Position numbers and translations under genes: made by a program. 64,000 bases of DNA from positions 264,063 through 328,062 of the forward strand of contig JBJXEA010000026.1 of the NCBI GenBank assembly GCA_046155285.1, written 5' to 3'. Positions 24,909 to 33,378 of this stretch are shown piece after piece; the first letter of the stretch is position 1, and each line of letters starts with the position of its first letter. Under the pieces are notes generated by a model. It was not told the DNA's origin, made no database searches, and saw only the letters and a program-made list of their open reading frames with translations. This stretch comes from CAILHX01 sp046155285. Lineage in GTDB: Bacteria > Pseudomonadota > Gammaproteobacteria > Burkholderiales > Methylophilaceae.

Positions 24909-26126
24909 ATGTTTGATCGTCCTAGCGGCGGTTCGGCTGCGGTATTAGTCAGTTTGGATTTTGGAGGTGCAGGTTATGAAGATAGCCTGCAAGAACTCCA
25001 CCATTTAGTCACCAGCGCTGGTATGACGGTAAAAGAGGTGGTTGAAGGCCGCCGCGCCAAGCCTGACGCTGCTTTATTCATCGGTAGCGGTAAGGCAGAA
25101 GAACTCAAAGCCAGTTTGCTTGGCGTTGAGGCTCAAGTCGCTGTGTTCAATCACGACCTCTCGCCCGCGCAGCAACGTAACTTAGAAAAACTGCTGGAAT
25201 GCCGCGTTATAGACCGCACCGGCCTCATCCTCGATATTTTTGCGCAACGCGCCAAGAGCCACGAAGGTAAGCTGCAAGTCGAGCTTGCTCAGTTAGAGCA
25301 TTTGGCTACACGCTTGATTCGCGGTTGGACGCACTTGGAGCGGCAAAAAGGTGGTATCGGCGTCCGTGGTGGGCCGGGTGAAACGCAGTTGGAATTAGAT
25401 CGCCGTCAGATTCGTGACCGTGTCAAACTGCTCAAAGAAAAGCTGCAAAAACTCAAAGCGCAACGCGGCCAGCAGCGTCGTTCACGGCAGCGTTCCGGAG
25501 TTATGTCGGTGTCTTTGGTGGGTTACACCAATGCTGGGAAATCCACGCTGTTTAATCGCCTTACTCAATCCAGCGCTTTTGTTGCTGACCAACTGTTCGC
25601 CACGCTGGATACCACCTCACGCAAAATGTATATCCCGAACTGTGGCCCAGTCGTGGTGTCCGACACCGTAGGCTTCATCCGCCATCTGCCGCACACTTTG
25701 GTAGAGGCGTTTGGCGCAACGCTGGAAGAGGCGGTGCAGGCCGATGTGCTGCTGCATATAGTAGACATCACCAGCCCCGCGCGAGAAGAGCAGGCGCTAG
25801 AAGTGAATCGTGTGCTGGCCGAGATAGGCGTGCAAGAAGTGCCGCAGATTTTGGTGATGAATAAGATAGATGGTACGGATATGCAGCCCAGTATTGAGCG
25901 GGACGAGTATGGTAAAATCCGCAAAGTTTGGGTGTCGGCGCAAGCTGGTAGCGGCATGGAGTTGATTCGGCAGGCATTGTCTGAGCGCTTTCCAGAGCAA
26001 CATCAAAGCATTATTCCTTCCCCTTGGCAGGGGGAAGGTCAGGATGGGGGTCGAATGGTGCAAGTTATTACCACGCAACCCCCACACCAGCCTCCCCCTG
26101 CGAGGGGGGAGGGAGTCACTATTTAA
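24909..26126 (+). CDS. hflX: Ribosome-associated GTPase HflX, with repeat-derived C-terminus
   Basis: A 405-residue GTPase that binds and can split 50S ribosomes. An N-terminal HflX domain (GRRAKPDAALFIGSGKAEEL, VFNHDLSPAQQRNLE) and coiled region lead to GPGETQLELDRR. The G domain follows with G1 GYTNAGKST, G3 DTVGFI and G4 NKID. The last 36 residues (about 370-405, starting SIIPSPWQGEGQDGG and ending PPPARGEGVTI) are the translation of a palindromic repeat and are not family sequence. No strong ribosome-binding site precedes ATG 24909, but homology starts there. Confidence 0.95.
   Translation: MFDRPSGGSAAVLVSLDFGGAGYEDSLQELHHLVTSAGMTVKEVVEGRRAKPDAALFIGSGKAEELKASLLGVEAQVAVFNHDLSPAQQRNLEKLLECRVIDRTGLILDIFAQRAKSHEGKLQVELAQLEHLATRLIRGWTHLERQKGGIGVRGGPGETQLELDRRQIRDRVKLLKEKLQKLKAQRGQQRRSRQRSGVMSVSLVGYTNAGKSTLFNRLTQSSAFVADQLFATLDTTSRKMYIPNCGPVVVSDTVGFIRHLPHTLVEAFGATLEEAVQADVLLHIVDITSPAREEQALEVNRVLAEIGVQEVPQILVMNKIDGTDMQPSIERDEYGKIRKVWVSAQAGSGMELIRQALSERFPEQHQSIIPSPWQGEGQDGGRMVQVITTQPPHQPPPARGEGVTI
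26016..26115. repeat. Palindromic repeat forming the 3' end of hflX
   Basis: CCTTCCCC (26016-26023) and GGGGAAGG (26031-26038) form one hairpin; a second, CCTCCCCCT-GCG-AGGGGGGAGG, follows at about 26091-26113. ATGGGGGT between them is mirrored by ACCCCCA, making an overall nested inverted repeat like the one at 24761. Confidence 0.7.
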
Positions 26127-26140
26127 TTTCGGAGTAATTT

Positions 26141-27328
26141 ATGGCATCAAACGACCCCGGCTGGGGCAAAAAACGCAACGAAGGCCCACCTGATTTAGAC
26201 GAGATGATGCGCGACCTGACGCGCAAGCTCAATAATCTGTTTGGCAAAAAAGGCGGCGGAAATGGCGCCGCGCCACCGCCAACTTCAGAGCCTATGGGCG
26301 GTAGAGCTGTTGGCCTGGTCATTGGGCTGGTTCTGGCGGTTTGGCTGGCAACAGGCTTTTATATTGTGGATCAAGGCAAGCGCGGTGTGGTGTTGCGCTT
26401 TGGTAAGCCGGTAGAACCGACTATGCCAGGCCCGCGTTGGCACATCCCATTTCCGATCGAGTCGGTAGAAATTATGAATTTGGAACAGGTACGCACTGTT
26501 GAGGTCGGCTATCGTGGTGCCGCTGAGGGTGGTGCTACGCGTAGCCGCGAATTGCATGAATCCTTGATGCTCACTGACGACGAAAACATTATTGATTTGC
26601 AGTTTGCCGTGCAATACAACCTGAAAAATCCTGAAGACGCATTGTTTAACAATCGCTCTAATGAAGAGGGGGTGCGCGGCATCGCTGAAACGGCGATTCG
26701 TGAAACCGTGGGTAAGAGCCGTATGGACTTTGTGCTGTATGAAGGCCGTACTGAAGTGGCGCAGCGGGTGAAAGTGTTGATGCAAGAAGTGCTGGATAGG
26801 TATCAATCGGGTATCCATATTGTTGGCGTGACGATGCAGAATGCTCAACCACCAGAACAAGTGCAAGCGGCTTTTGACGATGCGGTGAAGGCTGGTCAGG
26901 ATCTGGAGCGACAAAAGAACGAAGGTCAAGCTTATGCTAATGACGTGATTCCTAAAGCTCGTGGGAATGCTGCGCGGTTGTTGGAGGAGGCCAATGGCTA
27001 CAAACAGCGCGTGATTAACGAGGCGCTGGGGAATGCCAGCCGCTTCAGCCAAGTGTTAGGACAATATGAAAAGGCGCCAGAAGTGACGCGAAACCGCATG
27101 TATTTAGAAACGCAGGAGCAGGTGTTGTCTAATTCCAGCAAAGTGATTGTGGATCAAAAATCAGGCAATGGCAGTATGTTGTATCTGCCGCTGGATAAGT
27201 TGATGTCACAACCCGTCGTGAATACTCAATCGGCGCCGGCTATCGTGCAGCCCATCCCTGAAATTACAGAATCCATGACACGTTCACGCGACTCTTTGCG
27301 CAGCCGTGACCGGGAGGCCAGACCATGA
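26141..27328 (+). CDS. hflK: FtsH protease modulator HflK
   Basis: A 395-residue SPFH/band-7 protein that, with HflC, surrounds the FtsH protease in the inner membrane. It has a cytoplasmic Gly/Pro-rich N-terminus, a single transmembrane helix (VGLVIGLVLAVWLATGFYIV, about residues 49-68) and the SPFH domain (VDQGKRGVVLRFGKPVEP...). A long helical stretch with AQPPEQVQAAFDDAVKAGQDLERQKNEGQAYANDVIPKARGNA follows. The end is Pro/Arg-rich. The stop overlaps hflC by four bases (ATGA). Confidence 0.96.
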   Translation: MASNDPGWGKKRNEGPPDLDEMMRDLTRKLNNLFGKKGGGNGAAPPPTSEPMGGRAVGLVIGLVLAVWLATGFYIVDQGKRGVVLRFGKPVEPTMPGPRWHIPFPIESVEIMNLEQVRTVEVGYRGAAEGGATRSRELHESLMLTDDENIIDLQFAVQYNLKNPEDALFNNRSNEEGVRGIAETAIRETVGKSRMDFVLYEGRTEVAQRVKVLMQEVLDRYQSGIHIVGVTMQNAQPPEQVQAAFDDAVKAGQDLERQKNEGQAYANDVIPKARGNAARLLEEANGYKQRVINEALGNASRFSQVLGQYEKAPEVTRNRMYLETQEQVLSNSSKVIVDQKSGNGSMLYLPLDKLMSQPVVNTQSAPAIVQPIPEITESMTRSRDSLRSRDREARP

Positions 27329-28206
27329 AAAACTTAGGAGCAAGCGTATTGGTGTTGATGGTGTTATTGGTCATCGCCAGCCTTTCTGCATTCACTGTGG
27401 ATCAACGTGAATACGCCATCGTGTTTCGTCTAGGCGAGATTGTGTCGGTCAAAAAACAGCCAGGACTGTATTTCAAAGTGCCGCTGGTGGAAAACGTGCG
27501 CTATTTTGAAAAACGCATCGTGACGCTAGATTGGGTGGAGCCTGACCGTTTCATCACCAGCGAGAAAAAGAATGTACTGGTGGACTCTTTCGTCAAGTGG
27601 CGCATTATTGATCCTGCCAAATACTATGTTTCGGTGCGTGGTGATGAAGCGCAAGCTGAGGCTAGACTGTCGCAAGTAGTCAACGACGGCCTGCGTGCCG
27701 AGTTTGGCAAGCGCACCATACACGACGTGATTTCTGGCGAACGCGCCAAAATCATGGATATTCTGCGCTTGAAAGCCAATCATGACGCGGGTCAAATGGG
27801 CATACAAGTGCTGGATGTGCGTTTGAAGCGCGTTGACTTGCCGCAAGAAGTAAGCGATTCAGTGTTCCAGCGTATGGAAGCCGAACGTAAGCGCGTGGCT
27901 AATGATTTGCGCTCGCAAGGTTCTGGCGCTGCCGAAAAAATTCGCGCTGATGCCGACAAGCAAAAAGAAGTCATCATCGCTGAGGCTTTCCGTGAGGCGC
28001 AGCGTATCAAGGGTGAAGGAGATGCTAAGGCTTCAGAAACCTACGCCGCAGCGTATGGGCGCAATCCAGAGTTCTACGCTTTCTATCGCAGCTTGGAAGC
28101 TTATCGCAACAGCTTCCGCAGCAAAGCCGACGTGATGGTGCTAGATCCTAGCTCAGACTTCTTCAAGTATATGCGCAGCGCTGGCGGTGCAAAAAGTGGC
28201 AAGTAA
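27325..28206 (+). CDS. hflC: FtsH protease modulator HflC
   Basis: A 293-residue partner of HflK. It has an N-terminal membrane anchor (LVLMVLLVIASLSAFTV) and an SPFH domain beginning DQREYAIVFRLGEIVSVKKQPGLYFKVPLVENV. The coiled region carries VANDLRSQGSGAAEKIRADADKQKEVIIAEAFREAQRIKGEGDA, and the conserved FYAFYRSLEAYRNSF precedes the C-terminus. Translationally coupled to hflK. Confidence 0.96.
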   Translation: MKNLGASVLVLMVLLVIASLSAFTVDQREYAIVFRLGEIVSVKKQPGLYFKVPLVENVRYFEKRIVTLDWVEPDRFITSEKKNVLVDSFVKWRIIDPAKYYVSVRGDEAQAEARLSQVVNDGLRAEFGKRTIHDVISGERAKIMDILRLKANHDAGQMGIQVLDVRLKRVDLPQEVSDSVFQRMEAERKRVANDLRSQGSGAAEKIRADADKQKEVIIAEAFREAQRIKGEGDAKASETYAAAYGRNPEFYAFYRSLEAYRNSFRSKADVMVLDPSSDFFKYMRSAGGAKSGK

Positions 28207-28209
28207 GTC

Positions 28210-28395
28210 GTGAATAGCGTGATATTCGCGTTTGGCCTAGTGCTGGTGCTGGAAGGCTTGCTGCCTTTGTTGGCGCCCAGTATTTGGCGCGAAACCTTCA
28301 TTCGTATGATTAAATTCACCGATGGACAATTACGCTTCGTGGGACTGGGTTCCCTGCTGGGCGGTCTCGTCATCATCGTATTGTCGCGTTCATGA
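28210..28395 (+). CDS. DUF2065 (YjeT-like) small membrane protein
   Basis: A 61-residue protein with two hydrophobic segments (VIFAFGLVLVLEGLLPLLAP and VGLGSLLGGLVIIVLS). The family is regularly found between hflC and hisZ or purA in proteobacteria; function unknown. The start is GTG at 28210 and the stop overlaps hisZ by four bases (ATGA), consistent with one operon. Confidence 0.85.
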   Translation: MNSVIFAFGLVLVLEGLLPLLAPSIWRETFIRMIKFTDGQLRFVGLGSLLGGLVIIVLSRS

Positions 28396-29558
28396 AACAT
28401 AATTGGCTCCTCCCTGAACACATCGAAGACCTGTTGCCTGTTGAAGCGCAACGGCTTGAGCAATTGCGCCGCAAGTTACTGGATTTATTTCACAGCTACG
28501 GTTATCGCCTAGTCGTGCCGCCCTTGTTGGAGTATCTGGAATCGCTCAATGCTGGAGTAGGGCATGACTTGGACTTGCTCACCTTCAAGGTCGTAGACCA
28601 GCTTTCTGGCCGCTTGATGGGCATACGCTCAGACATCACGCCACAAGCCGCGCGTATAGACGCGCATCGTTTGAATCAAGCTGGCGTGACGCGCTTGTGC
28701 TACGCCGAGAGTGTGTTGCGCACGCAAGCCGAGGGTGCTGATCAATCTCGCCAACCCTTGCAAATAGGCGCAGAACTGTTTGGTCACGTGGGTCTTGAAA
28801 GCGACCTAGAAATCCAGCGTTTGATGGTGCAAGCTCTACAATTGGCGGGCGTGAGAAAGGTGCTGGTGGACTTTAGCCACGTGGCGATTTTCCGCGCCTT
28901 AGTGACGCGAGCAGAAGTCAGCAAAGACATGGAAGGCATTTTGTTTGCCGCGCTGCAAGCTAAAGACGTGGGCATGTTGACCGAAATTGTGGCGGGTTTG
29001 GATGCCATCACCCGCGATGCTTTGCTGGCCTTGCCAGAGCTACACGGTGCCGTGGATGATGTGTTACCAGCAGCGCAGCAGCGCTTGCCGCAATATGCTG
29101 AAATCAAGTTAGCCTTGCAAGACATTAAACGCGCTGCTCAGAACCTTACCGATACTGACGTTGAGGCCAGTGTTGATTTAGCCGAGCTGCGCGGTTATCA
29201 CTATCACACTGGCGTGGTGTTCGCTGCTTACACTCAAGGCTATGCTGGTGCGGTGGCGCTAGGTGGGCGTTATGACCAAATCGGTCAGACTTTTGGCCGT
29301 GCGCGTCCAGCCACGGGATTTAGTTTGGATTTGCGAACCCTGATGAGCTTGTCACCTCTGTCCAGCTTGGTGCAAGGCATACTCGCACCTTATTTGGATG
29401 ACGCTACATTACAAGAAAAAATAGCCACATTGCGTGCCGCGGGTGAAATGGTGATTGTGGACTTGCCGGGACATGAGCAGCAGCGTGCCGAATTGAATTG
29501 TGACCGTATGTTGGTCAATAACCCAAGTGGCTGGGAAGTCGTTCCCGCCGCAATATAA
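28392..29558 (+). CDS. hisZ: ATP phosphoribosyltransferase regulatory subunit HisZ
   Basis: A 388-residue HisRS paralogue that has lost tRNA charging and activates the short HisG in histidine biosynthesis. Class II synthetase-like motifs remain (LPVEAQRLEQLRRKLLDLFHSYGYRLVVPPLLEYLESL, GIRSDITPQAARI, YHTGVVFAAYTQGY, GGRYD, and ATGFSLDLRTL), but no C-terminal anticodon-binding domain. The hflC-hisZ-purA order is typical for Betaproteobacteria. Confidence 0.94.
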   Translation: MKHNWLLPEHIEDLLPVEAQRLEQLRRKLLDLFHSYGYRLVVPPLLEYLESLNAGVGHDLDLLTFKVVDQLSGRLMGIRSDITPQAARIDAHRLNQAGVTRLCYAESVLRTQAEGADQSRQPLQIGAELFGHVGLESDLEIQRLMVQALQLAGVRKVLVDFSHVAIFRALVTRAEVSKDMEGILFAALQAKDVGMLTEIVAGLDAITRDALLALPELHGAVDDVLPAAQQRLPQYAEIKLALQDIKRAAQNLTDTDVEASVDLAELRGYHYHTGVVFAAYTQGYAGAVALGGRYDQIGQTFGRARPATGFSLDLRTLMSLSPLSSLVQGILAPYLDDATLQEKIATLRAAGEMVIVDLPGHEQQRAELNCDRMLVNNPSGWEVVPAAI

Positions 29559-29577
29559 AAGACTTTAAGGGAATTAC

Positions 29578-30891
29578 ATGGGTAAGAACGTCGTTGTCAT
29601 CGGCACTCAGTGGGGCGATGAAGGTAAAGGGAAAATTGTTGACTGGCTGACCGACCATGCGGAAGGCGTGGTGCGCTTTCAGGGCGGTCACAATGCGGGT
29701 CACACGCTGGTGATAGCTGGCAAAAAAACCGTATTGCACCTTATCCCGTCTGGTATTTTGCGCGACACCGTGCAGTGCTACATCGGCAATGGCGTGGTGT
29801 TGTCGCCGCAAGCTTTGCTCAAAGAAATCAAAGAACTGGAAACCGCAGGCATAAATTTGCGCTCGCGCCTCAACATCAGCGAAGCCTGCCCTATTATCTT
29901 GCCCTATCACGTGGCGCTAGACCAAGCCCGCGAATCCGCCAAAGGTAGTGCCAAGATAGGCACTACTGGGCGCGGCATAGGCCCAGCTTATGAAGATAAG
30001 GTGGCGCGTCGTGCAATTCGCCTGCAAGACTTATTCCACCGCGAGCGCTTCGCCGCCAAGCTGGGCGAGGTGCTGGATTATCACAATTTTGTACTCAAAA
30101 ATTACTTCCATGTCGAAACCGTGGATTTTCAGCGTACTTTAGATGAAACGCTGTTACTTGCCGCTGAAATCAAGCCTATGGTGGCTGATGTGCCGAATCT
30201 GTTGTATGAAGCTAATAAAGCGGGTAAGCCACTGTTGTTTGAAGGCGCACAAGGTGCGTTGCTGGACGTGGATCACGGCACTTATCCTTTTGTGACGTCT
30301 TCCAACACCATTGCTGGCGGCGCTTCTACGGGCAGTGGCGTTGCGCCACAAATGCTCAATTACGTGCTGGGTATCACCAAGGCTTATACCACGCGCGTGG
30401 GCGCAGGCCCTTTCCCCACCGAGCTTTATGATGCAGAAGAGAAGCAAGACCCAGTCGGCAAAATGCTCGCCACACGCGGCCATGAATTTGGCGCGACTAC
30501 AGGCCGGGCGCGGCGTTGCGGCTGGTTTGATGCGGCGGCTTTGAAACGCTCAATTCAGATTAACGGTGTTTCTGGTTTGTGCATTACCAAGCTGGACGTG
30601 ATGGATGGCATGGAAACGATCAGCATGGGTGTGGGCTATAAAATCAACGGCAAAGTGCATGACTTATCGCCCGTGGGCGCTGAAATGTTGAGCGACTGCG
30701 AGCCGATTTATGAAGAAATGCCAGGCTGGAGCGAAAACACCTTAGGCATCAAGAATTACGATGATTTGCCATCGAATGCCAAGTGCTATTTGCGTCGTAT
30801 GGAAGAAGTGTGCGGCGTGCCGATACACATCATTTCCACTGGCCCTGACCGCGATGAAACCATCGTGCTGCATCATCCCTTCGAGGACTAA
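29578..30891 (+). CDS. purA: Adenylosuccinate synthetase
   Basis: A 437-residue enzyme that condenses IMP with aspartate using GTP. Signatures are GTQWGDEGKGKIVDWL (P-loop with catalytic Asp), GGHNAGHT with the catalytic His, GTTGRGIGPAYEDK, QGALLDVDHGTYPFVTSSN, and the base-binding ITKLDV. Length and order match the family. AAGGGAATT precedes the ATG. It is followed six bases later by the C1-cofactor genes. Confidence 0.98.
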   Translation: MGKNVVVIGTQWGDEGKGKIVDWLTDHAEGVVRFQGGHNAGHTLVIAGKKTVLHLIPSGILRDTVQCYIGNGVVLSPQALLKEIKELETAGINLRSRLNISEACPIILPYHVALDQARESAKGSAKIGTTGRGIGPAYEDKVARRAIRLQDLFHRERFAAKLGEVLDYHNFVLKNYFHVETVDFQRTLDETLLLAAEIKPMVADVPNLLYEANKAGKPLLFEGAQGALLDVDHGTYPFVTSSNTIAGGASTGSGVAPQMLNYVLGITKAYTTRVGAGPFPTELYDAEEKQDPVGKMLATRGHEFGATTGRARRCGWFDAAALKRSIQINGVSGLCITKLDVMDGMETISMGVGYKINGKVHDLSPVGAEMLSDCEPIYEEMPGWSENTLGIKNYDDLPSNAKCYLRRMEEVCGVPIHIISTGPDRDETIVLHHPFED

Positions 30892-30896
30892 TTCCA

Positions 30897-31442
30897 GTGG
30901 CGGCTAGGCATGAAAAACGGCGTCTAGCATGGGCTCTAACCGGTTCTGGGCATTACCTCAAAGAGTGCTTAGACATCATCCACACGTTGCAAGATGTTGA
31001 TTTATTTCTAAGCAAAGCCGCCGCCGAGATACTCAAACAATACGGATACGAGCATTCTGTAGGCCGTGTATTTCAAGATAAAACCGCCAGTAGCGTGCCT
31101 GTGGGACTATTCTACAAAGGCGAATATCACAGCGTAGTCATCGCCCCCACCAGTTCCAACACCGTCGCCAAAATGGTGTGCGGTATTTCGGATAACCTCA
31201 TCACCAACATCTTCGCCCAAGCCGGTAAATGCCGCGTCCCTACGATTGTTTATGCCTGTGATACTGAGCCTGAGTTGGAATCCGACGCGCCGCGTGACCA
31301 TGTGGTTAACGTTTATCCGCGTCGCATAGACTTGGAAAATGTCGCCAAGCTCAAGACTTTTGAGGCAACCACCGTGGTGGCGGATATGGCGGAACTCAAC
31401 GCTGCGATACACGCGCAATGTCTGAAAACATCCTCTTTTTAA
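30897..31442 (+). CDS. HFCD-fold flavoprotein, DmrB-like dihydromethanopterin reductase
   Basis: A 181-residue flavoprotein of the HFCD family. The opening WALTGSGHYLKECLDIIHTL and the motif APTSSNTVAKMVCGISDNLITN form the FMN site. Cys residues in AKMVCG and VYACDTEPE might bind a further cofactor. Its location with MfnB and the dihydropteroate-synthase-like gene points to the H4MPT pathway, where DmrB-type proteins reduce dihydromethanopterin. The start is GTG 30897, six bases after purA. The gene overlaps the next by 25 bases. A general PPC-decarboxylase-like role is the alternative. Confidence 0.72.
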   Translation: MAARHEKRRLAWALTGSGHYLKECLDIIHTLQDVDLFLSKAAAEILKQYGYEHSVGRVFQDKTASSVPVGLFYKGEYHSVVIAPTSSNTVAKMVCGISDNLITNIFAQAGKCRVPTIVYACDTEPELESDAPRDHVVNVYPRRIDLENVAKLKTFEATTVVADMAELNAAIHAQCLKTSSF

Positions 31443-32806
31443 CGGGTAAATTGGCCGAGAAAAGCCTGCACAAAGTGCTGGCCGAGATGCAGCCCACGCC
31501 TTTTGAGTATCAAATCACGCCGCTGGGCATCTCAGTTGCTGCTCTGATGACCCCAGAGTTCATCGCGCGTCGCTTACCACAAATTCCCGCAGCTGATCGT
31601 GTAGTGTTGCCGGGTTTGTGCCGTGGTGAGTTGGATGCGCTCAGCGCCCAATACGGGGTGCCTGTTGAGCGTGGCCCTGAAGACCTAAAAGATTTACCAC
31701 AATTTTTTGGGCGCGGTGGAAAGCCGCCCGATTTATCCAAACACAACACGCTGATTTTTGCCGAGATCGTAGAAGCGCCTTTTTTGAGTGTGGCCGGCAT
31801 CCTCAAGCGGGCGGCTTATTACAAGGCGCGCGGGGCGGATGTGATTGATCTGGGTTGCTTGCCGAACACACCGTTTCCGCATTTGAGCGAGGCGATTCAA
31901 ACGCTGAAAACTGAAGCTTATCAAGTGAGTGTGGATTCCTTGGAAACGGCTGATTTACTGGCGGGTGGCCATGCTGGGGCTGATTATTTATTAAGCCTTA
32001 CTGAAAAAACGCTGTGGATTGCGGATGAGGTGGCGGCAACACCCATCCTCATCGCCGCCAAGCACGGCAACATGGCCTCACTCACCCGTGCTATTCAAGT
32101 CATGCAAACCAAAGGCCGCGCGTTTATTGCCGACCCTATTCTCGACCCGATTCCGTTTGGCTTTACCCAATCCATCGTGCGCTATTACCGCTTGAGAAAG
32201 CAGTTTCCTGATATTCGTATCATGATGGGCATAGGCAACCTCACCGAGCTCACCGATGCCGACACCACGGGCATCAATGCCATGTTGTTTGGCATCATCG
32301 CCGAGCTTGGGATTAACGCTGTACTCACCACCGAAGTCAGCCCCCATGCCAAAAACGCCGTGGCAGAGGCTGATGTTGCGCGGCGTGTGATGTATGCCGC
32401 ACACCAAGATAAACGCCTGCCACGTGATTATTCTGCTGGCCTATTAGGGCTGCACGATAGGCGGCCTTTTCCTTACAGCGCGACAGAAATCGCCGAGTTT
32501 GCCGCGCAAATTAAAGATCCCAGTTTTCGTATTCAAGTCTCTGAAACGGGGTTGCACGTGTACAACCGTGATGGCGAGTTGATTGATACCGATCCGTTTC
32601 GCCTCTATCCGCAGCTCAAAGTGGATGATGACGCATCACATGCTTTTTACTTAGGCGTGGAGTTGGCTCGCGCCCAGATTGCCTGGCAGCTAGGCAAACG
32701 TTATGTGCAGGATGAAGAGTTAGCGTGGGGTTGCAACAGCGCCGAGCCAAATAAAAAGGGCAGGGTGGCGCATCGGGAAGCTTCAAAGAAAGAGAAGAGC
32801 TCGTGA
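31418..32806 (+). CDS. Dihydropteroate synthase-like protein of the H4MPT pathway
   Basis: A 462-residue protein with an N-terminal domain of its own (NILFLTGKLAEKSLHKVLAEM...) and a TIM-barrel pterin-binding region (KHNTLIFAEIVEAPFLSVAGILKRAAYYKARGADVIDLGCLPNTPF, then VSVDSLE, and DPILDPIPFGF). This family is found in methanogens and in H4MPT-using methylotrophs, where it is thought to help attach the arylamine to the pterin. The exact reaction is not established from sequence. A GTGA overlap with the next gene shows coupling. Confidence 0.8.
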   Translation: MSENILFLTGKLAEKSLHKVLAEMQPTPFEYQITPLGISVAALMTPEFIARRLPQIPAADRVVLPGLCRGELDALSAQYGVPVERGPEDLKDLPQFFGRGGKPPDLSKHNTLIFAEIVEAPFLSVAGILKRAAYYKARGADVIDLGCLPNTPFPHLSEAIQTLKTEAYQVSVDSLETADLLAGGHAGADYLLSLTEKTLWIADEVAATPILIAAKHGNMASLTRAIQVMQTKGRAFIADPILDPIPFGFTQSIVRYYRLRKQFPDIRIMMGIGNLTELTDADTTGINAMLFGIIAELGINAVLTTEVSPHAKNAVAEADVARRVMYAAHQDKRLPRDYSAGLLGLHDRRPFPYSATEIAEFAAQIKDPSFRIQVSETGLHVYNRDGELIDTDPFRLYPQLKVDDDASHAFYLGVELARAQIAWQLGKRYVQDEELAWGCNSAEPNKKGRVAHREASKKEKSS

Positions 32807-33378
32807 TTTTTGAGACCATCGTTACCAGCATCAATGCCGACGGCAGCGCCCACATCGCGCCATTTGGCATTCGTGAGCAGGATGGCTTGGTGTTGATTGC
32901 ACCATTTCGACCTTCAACCAGCTTGGATAATTTGCTGCGTGCCAAAACGGCGGTATTGAACTTGACCGACGACGTGCGCGTGTTTGCTGGCAGTTTGACC
33001 GATAGGCATCACTGGCCGTTACGTAAAACTACGCAGATCAATGGCTGGGTATTGCAAAATGCTTTGGCGCATAAGGAGCTAGAGTTGGTGAAGGCCGAGG
33101 AAGACGAAGTGAGGCCTAGGTTATTTTTTAAGGTGGTACACGAACAAAATCATGCGCCATTTCGCGGTTTTAACCGTGCTCAAGCCGCAGTGATCGAGTT
33201 GGCGGTGTTAGTGAGCCGTTTGCAATTTTTGTCCGCAGACAAAATAGACGCTGAAATTCAATACCTCAGTATTGCCATAGCAAAAACCGCAGGGGAGCGC
33301 GAACAGGAGGCTTGGGAGTGGCTGATGGAGGCGGTGGAGAATTTTAGGGCAGAGCAAGACGGAGACAACTTCGCATGA
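32803..33378 (+). CDS. DUF447-family protein
   Basis: A 191-residue protein with a split-barrel flavin-binding-like fold: FETIVTSINADGSAHIAPFGI, IAPFRPSTSLDNLLRAKTAVLNLTDDVRVFAGSLTD. DUF447 proteins are found in archaea and in methylotrophs beside H4MPT genes, and their function is unknown. The start is GTG (GTGA overlap with the previous gene) and the end overlaps mfnB by ATGA. The tight coupling says it acts in the same pathway. Confidence 0.78.
   Translation: MIFETIVTSINADGSAHIAPFGIREQDGLVLIAPFRPSTSLDNLLRAKTAVLNLTDDVRVFAGSLTDRHHWPLRKTTQINGWVLQNALAHKELELVKAEEDEVRPRLFFKVVHEQNHAPFRGFNRAQAAVIELAVLVSRLQFLSADKIDAEIQYLSIAIAKTAGEREQEAWEWLMEAVENFRAEQDGDNFA

Noticed and set aside
24761..26115. CRISPR array
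   Set aside because: The repeats are few, palindromic and of unequal spacing, with a gene between them; no cas genes are seen.
26285..27052. 255-codon open frame on the minus strand
   Set aside because: It lies entirely antisense to hflK, shows no recognisable domain and mirrors the codon pattern of hflK.
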